Positions 62,076-64,000 of a stretch of DNA of 64,000 bases are shown in pieces. Source of the DNA: Pontiella sulfatireligans. GTDB taxonomy: Bacteria; Verrucomicrobiota; Kiritimatiellia; Kiritimatiellales; Pontiellaceae. Numbering within the stretch: the stretch's first letter is position 1; each line of letters opens with the position of its first letter. A program made the position numbers and the translations under genes. The notes beneath the pieces were generated by a model that worked only from the letters and a program-made list of their open reading frames with translations, had not been told where the DNA came from and made no database searches. The stretch is taken from positions 1,364,001 through 1,428,000 of the forward strand of contig NZ_CAAHFH010000001.1 of assembly GCF_900890705.1 (NCBI RefSeq), in the 5' to 3' direction.

Positions 62076-62846
62076 CTATTTCTTTCCTTTTTTCGATAAA
62101 AAATCATGCAGCCGTTGTTTGGTATCCGGATCCTGCAGGCAGCTGACAGAACGGAACGCCTCCACGGCGGCGTTTTCATCACGAGCCGCCCGTTCCTGAT
62201 CATTTAATATCGTTTTAAATTGTTGGAGCGCGTTCCGATTGTTGGAAATTACTAAAGCTGTAAATTCATCCAGCTCCTGTTCCAGCGCTACTTTGTTTCC
62301 CACAAAATCGACCAAGCCAATCTCTGCGGCCTTCGCAGCATCCATCATTTTTCCACTGTAGTAATAATATTTGGCTTTCACCGAACCGATCCGGCCGGCC
62401 AGGCGACGCGTGCCGCCCCAGCCGGGAATAAAGCCCAGCCCTGCTTCGGACTGCGCCAGCTGCGCGGTGTCCGATGCAAAGATTAGGTCGCATGCCACGG
62501 CCAGTTCCAACCCACCACCCATGGCGAAGCCTTCCACCACAGAAACGACCGGCATTGGAAGATCTTCGAGCATATTGAGCACGCGATGCCCCTGCATCAC
62601 CCAGGGTACAATCGTCTGTTCATTGGTATGCTGGAGCATATTGATATTGGCTCCCACACAGAAGAAACGTTCGGAGGCGCTGCGGACCAGGACCATTCTC
62701 GGCATCTCTTCCAACGCTTTCGCAATACAACGTTCCAGTTCTTCCAGAACATCGTTATCCAATGTCGGTGGCTTGCCTTCCGGGGGTGCCAGAAGAATGG
62801 TTGCCACGTCTCCGTCAATCTCATATCTGATATGTGTTTTTGTCAT
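62076..62846 (-). CDS. Enoyl-CoA hydratase/isomerase (crotonase) family protein
   Basis: 256 residues. Oxyanion-hole segments SASERFFCVGANINML and EGFAMGGGLELAVACDLIF; ASDTAQLAQSEAGLGFIPGWGGTRRL spans the first catalytic Glu position (SEAG, as in PEI of crotonase), while the second Glu position (GKSLAMEM in crotonase) reads SVKAKYYYY, without Glu. This points to an isomerase-, lyase- or hydrolase-type member rather than a standard hydratase. One base separates it from the CoA-transferase start. Confidence 0.88.
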   Translation of the reverse strand: MTKTHIRYEIDGDVATILLAPPEGKPPTLDNDVLEELERCIAKALEEMPRMVLVRSASERFFCVGANINMLQHTNEQTIVPWVMQGHRVLNMLEDLPMPVVSVVEGFAMGGGLELAVACDLIFASDTAQLAQSEAGLGFIPGWGGTRRLAGRIGSVKAKYYYYSGKMMDAAKAAEIGLVDFVGNKVALEQELDEFTALVISNNRNALQQFKTILNDQERAARDENAAVEAFRSVSCLQDPDTKQRLHDFLSKKGKK

Positions 62847-62847
62847 G

Positions 62848-63819
62848 CTATTTCTGTATTTCTTCTACTACTGGTTTTCCGTTGATTCCTAAAATATCAT
62901 CCAGGCTTCCAAAGTTGCCAAGCACCGTGCCGGCCAGCGTGGCAATCAAAACGCCCAGAAGCGTTAACTTGCCCGCTTTGGTCTTCGGCGCGGGATCCTT
63001 GAAGTAGAAGACGCCCCACAGCGCATTCACGGCCACACAAAGCGAAGCGAGGGTGTAGCCCGGTCCCGGGCCGATCGCGGCAACCATCAGCAGCATCATG
63101 AAAAAGCCCAACGCCCAGAGTCCGCCTGAACTCATAGCCTTGATATAATCGAGCGGTTTTTCCAGCTTCGGAGCCGTGCGTGTCAGCGCGACCATAATGG
63201 AGGTACCAATCAGCATGCCAACCGCCAGCGGCAAGGCCGAAGCCCAGGGAGAAATCTGCGCGAGCTCCGTACTCGTTTCCGATACGTATGCGGCCGGAAT
63301 ATAGAAGGTCCCCCACAGGATCCCGGCACCGACAGCACCCAGAAGTCCTTTCACCTTGGACTTGCTGGAGTCTTCTTCTTCGCCGCCTTTACCGATAATC
63401 ATCAGCACACCGACGATCATCAAAATCAACGACACGAGCCCGACCACCCAGGTCATGATCGAACAGTCGCGGAACTGACCGAACAGGGTCAAACTCCAGA
63501 TAAAGGAGACGATGATATTCAGCGGTGCCCAGATCCCGAATGCCTTGGCAATCCCGATCTGGTTGCAAGCCACAAATGCGCAATAGGCACTGATGGCCCA
63601 GATCAGGCCGCCAAGCACCGGCACCCATGCGATCCCGGTTGACAATTGGCCGAGCTCGCCGCGGCCTAGAACAACCAAAAACGCGATAATCGTGGTCGCC
63701 AGTGCAACGAAAAAGGTTTTCCCCTGTTCATTTGGAAACTTCACCTTCTCTGAAGGAACCAACCATGACCCCCAAGCCATTACACAAATCACTGCATATA
63801 TAATTCCTATTGTATCCAT
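62848..63819 (-). CDS. GRP-type (glucose/ribose porter, DMT superfamily) sugar transporter
   Basis: 323 residues, ten membrane helices. MAWGSWLVPSEKVKF at the N-terminus, AFVACNQIGIAKAFGIWAPL and LLGAVGAGILWGTFYIPAAY are typical of GlcU/RbsU-like DMT transporters. A charged loop (GKGGEEEDSSKSKVKG) separates the two five-helix halves. RBS CGGAGAG upstream of ATG 63819. First complete gene of the operon; one or two bases separate it from the crotonase gene. Confidence 0.82.
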   Translation of the reverse strand: MDTIGIIYAVICVMAWGSWLVPSEKVKFPNEQGKTFFVALATTIIAFLVVLGRGELGQLSTGIAWVPVLGGLIWAISAYCAFVACNQIGIAKAFGIWAPLNIIVSFIWSLTLFGQFRDCSIMTWVVGLVSLILMIVGVLMIIGKGGEEEDSSKSKVKGLLGAVGAGILWGTFYIPAAYVSETSTELAQISPWASALPLAVGMLIGTSIMVALTRTAPKLEKPLDYIKAMSSGGLWALGFFMMLLMVAAIGPGPGYTLASLCVAVNALWGVFYFKDPAPKTKAGKLTLLGVLIATLAGTVLGNFGSLDDILGINGKPVVEEIQK

Positions 63820-63845
63820 TTTTCTCTCTCCGTTATTTTTTAGTC

Positions 63846-63898
63846 AAAGGTCTCAAGGTCAAAGATCAGAAAGTCGGAATATTTGACGTTCCGACCTT
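63846..63898. repeat. REP-like palindrome
   Basis: GTCGGAA (63873-63879)/TTCCGAC (63889-63895) with outer AAGGTCAAAG-type symmetry, between the transporter gene and the preceding gene on the minus strand. Confidence 0.5.
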
Positions 63899-63916
63899 CA
63901 GACTGCGGCGAATCCG

Positions 63917-64000
63917 CTACCACCACGGTTGCCGTTTTCCCAGACTGAACAGGATGCTCTTCTCTTCCGTATATTCTTCAACCGCCCGGCTTCCGAGTTC
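63917..64000 (-). CDS. 3' end of an unidentified upstream gene (cut by window)
   Basis: A 27-codon frame open to the window edge, ending EEKSILFSLGKRQPWW and TAG at 63917. Same strand as the operon that follows. Too short to identify. Confidence 0.4.
   Translation of the reverse strand, partial: ELGSRAVEEYTEEKSILFSLGKRQPWW

Overview
The window looks like a chromosomal segment of a marine, anaerobic, polysaccharide-degrading bacterium of the PVC group, most likely a Kiritimatiellota (Pontiella-type) genome. The evidence is a V-type rather than F-type ATPase, 14 full-length sulfatases plus one broken copy in 64 kb, galactan-type glycosidases (GH2, GH117, GH110, a GH82-like beta-helix), a PEP-CTERM protein, and a sigma factor encoded beside a large membrane Ser/Thr kinase. 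The placement rests on gene content only.

Layout. 1-4.4 kb (+): 3' end of a V-ATPase operon (B, D, I, K) with a terminator. 4.4-6.8 kb: housekeeping genes (rubredoxin-like, Nif3-like, purM). 6.9-7.9 kb (-): a guanidinium exporter (gdx) behind a guanidine-II riboswitch, and a decayed GNAT gene. 8.2-35.6 kb (-): one nearly gapless block of 17 genes, namely GH2, GH117, three paralogous beta-propeller glycosidase-like proteins and twelve sulfatases, many joined by 1-30 nt gaps or stop/start overlaps. 35.9-38.8 kb (+): divergent ECF-type sigma factor and a transmembrane kinase with an extracytoplasmic F5/8C-like domain, the obvious candidate regulators. 38.7-42.2 kb (-): a second short operon (truncated gene, two sulfatases, a 31-residue ORF behind an RBS-sequestering hairpin). 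42.3-50.7 kb (+): secreted proteins (two sharing an N-terminal domain, one of them PEP-CTERM), a GH110 alpha-galactosidase and a GH82-like beta-helix protein.

50.7-56.1 kb is a mobile-element graveyard: an intact IS4-family element with a 9-bp target duplication, two IS66 remnants, an initiator tRNA, a frameshifted tyrosine recombinase fused to an IS66 tail, and two diverged copies of a structured-RNA-like repeat. 56.2-64 kb (-): a truncated sulfatase chimera, then ROK kinase, FucP-like permease, GH88-like hydrolase, CoA-transferase, enoyl-CoA hydratase and a GRP-type sugar transporter, a second catabolic operon.

Proposed joint role (inference): extracytoplasmic sulfatases strip a sulfated galactan (carrageenan- or agar-like) and/or another sulfated glycan, and the GH2/GH117/GH110/GH82-like enzymes cut the desulfated chain. 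The ROK/permease/GH88 operon handles sugar and uronide products, and the sigma factor/kinase pair senses substrate. No sulfatase-maturating enzyme is encoded here, so activation of the Cys-type sulfatases must depend on a gene elsewhere. The most interesting points are a WNK-like relocation of the catalytic lysine in the kinase, a covarying structured repeat pair, palindromic repeats recruited into sulfatase signal-peptide regions, and lysine-rich tails on several sulfatases.
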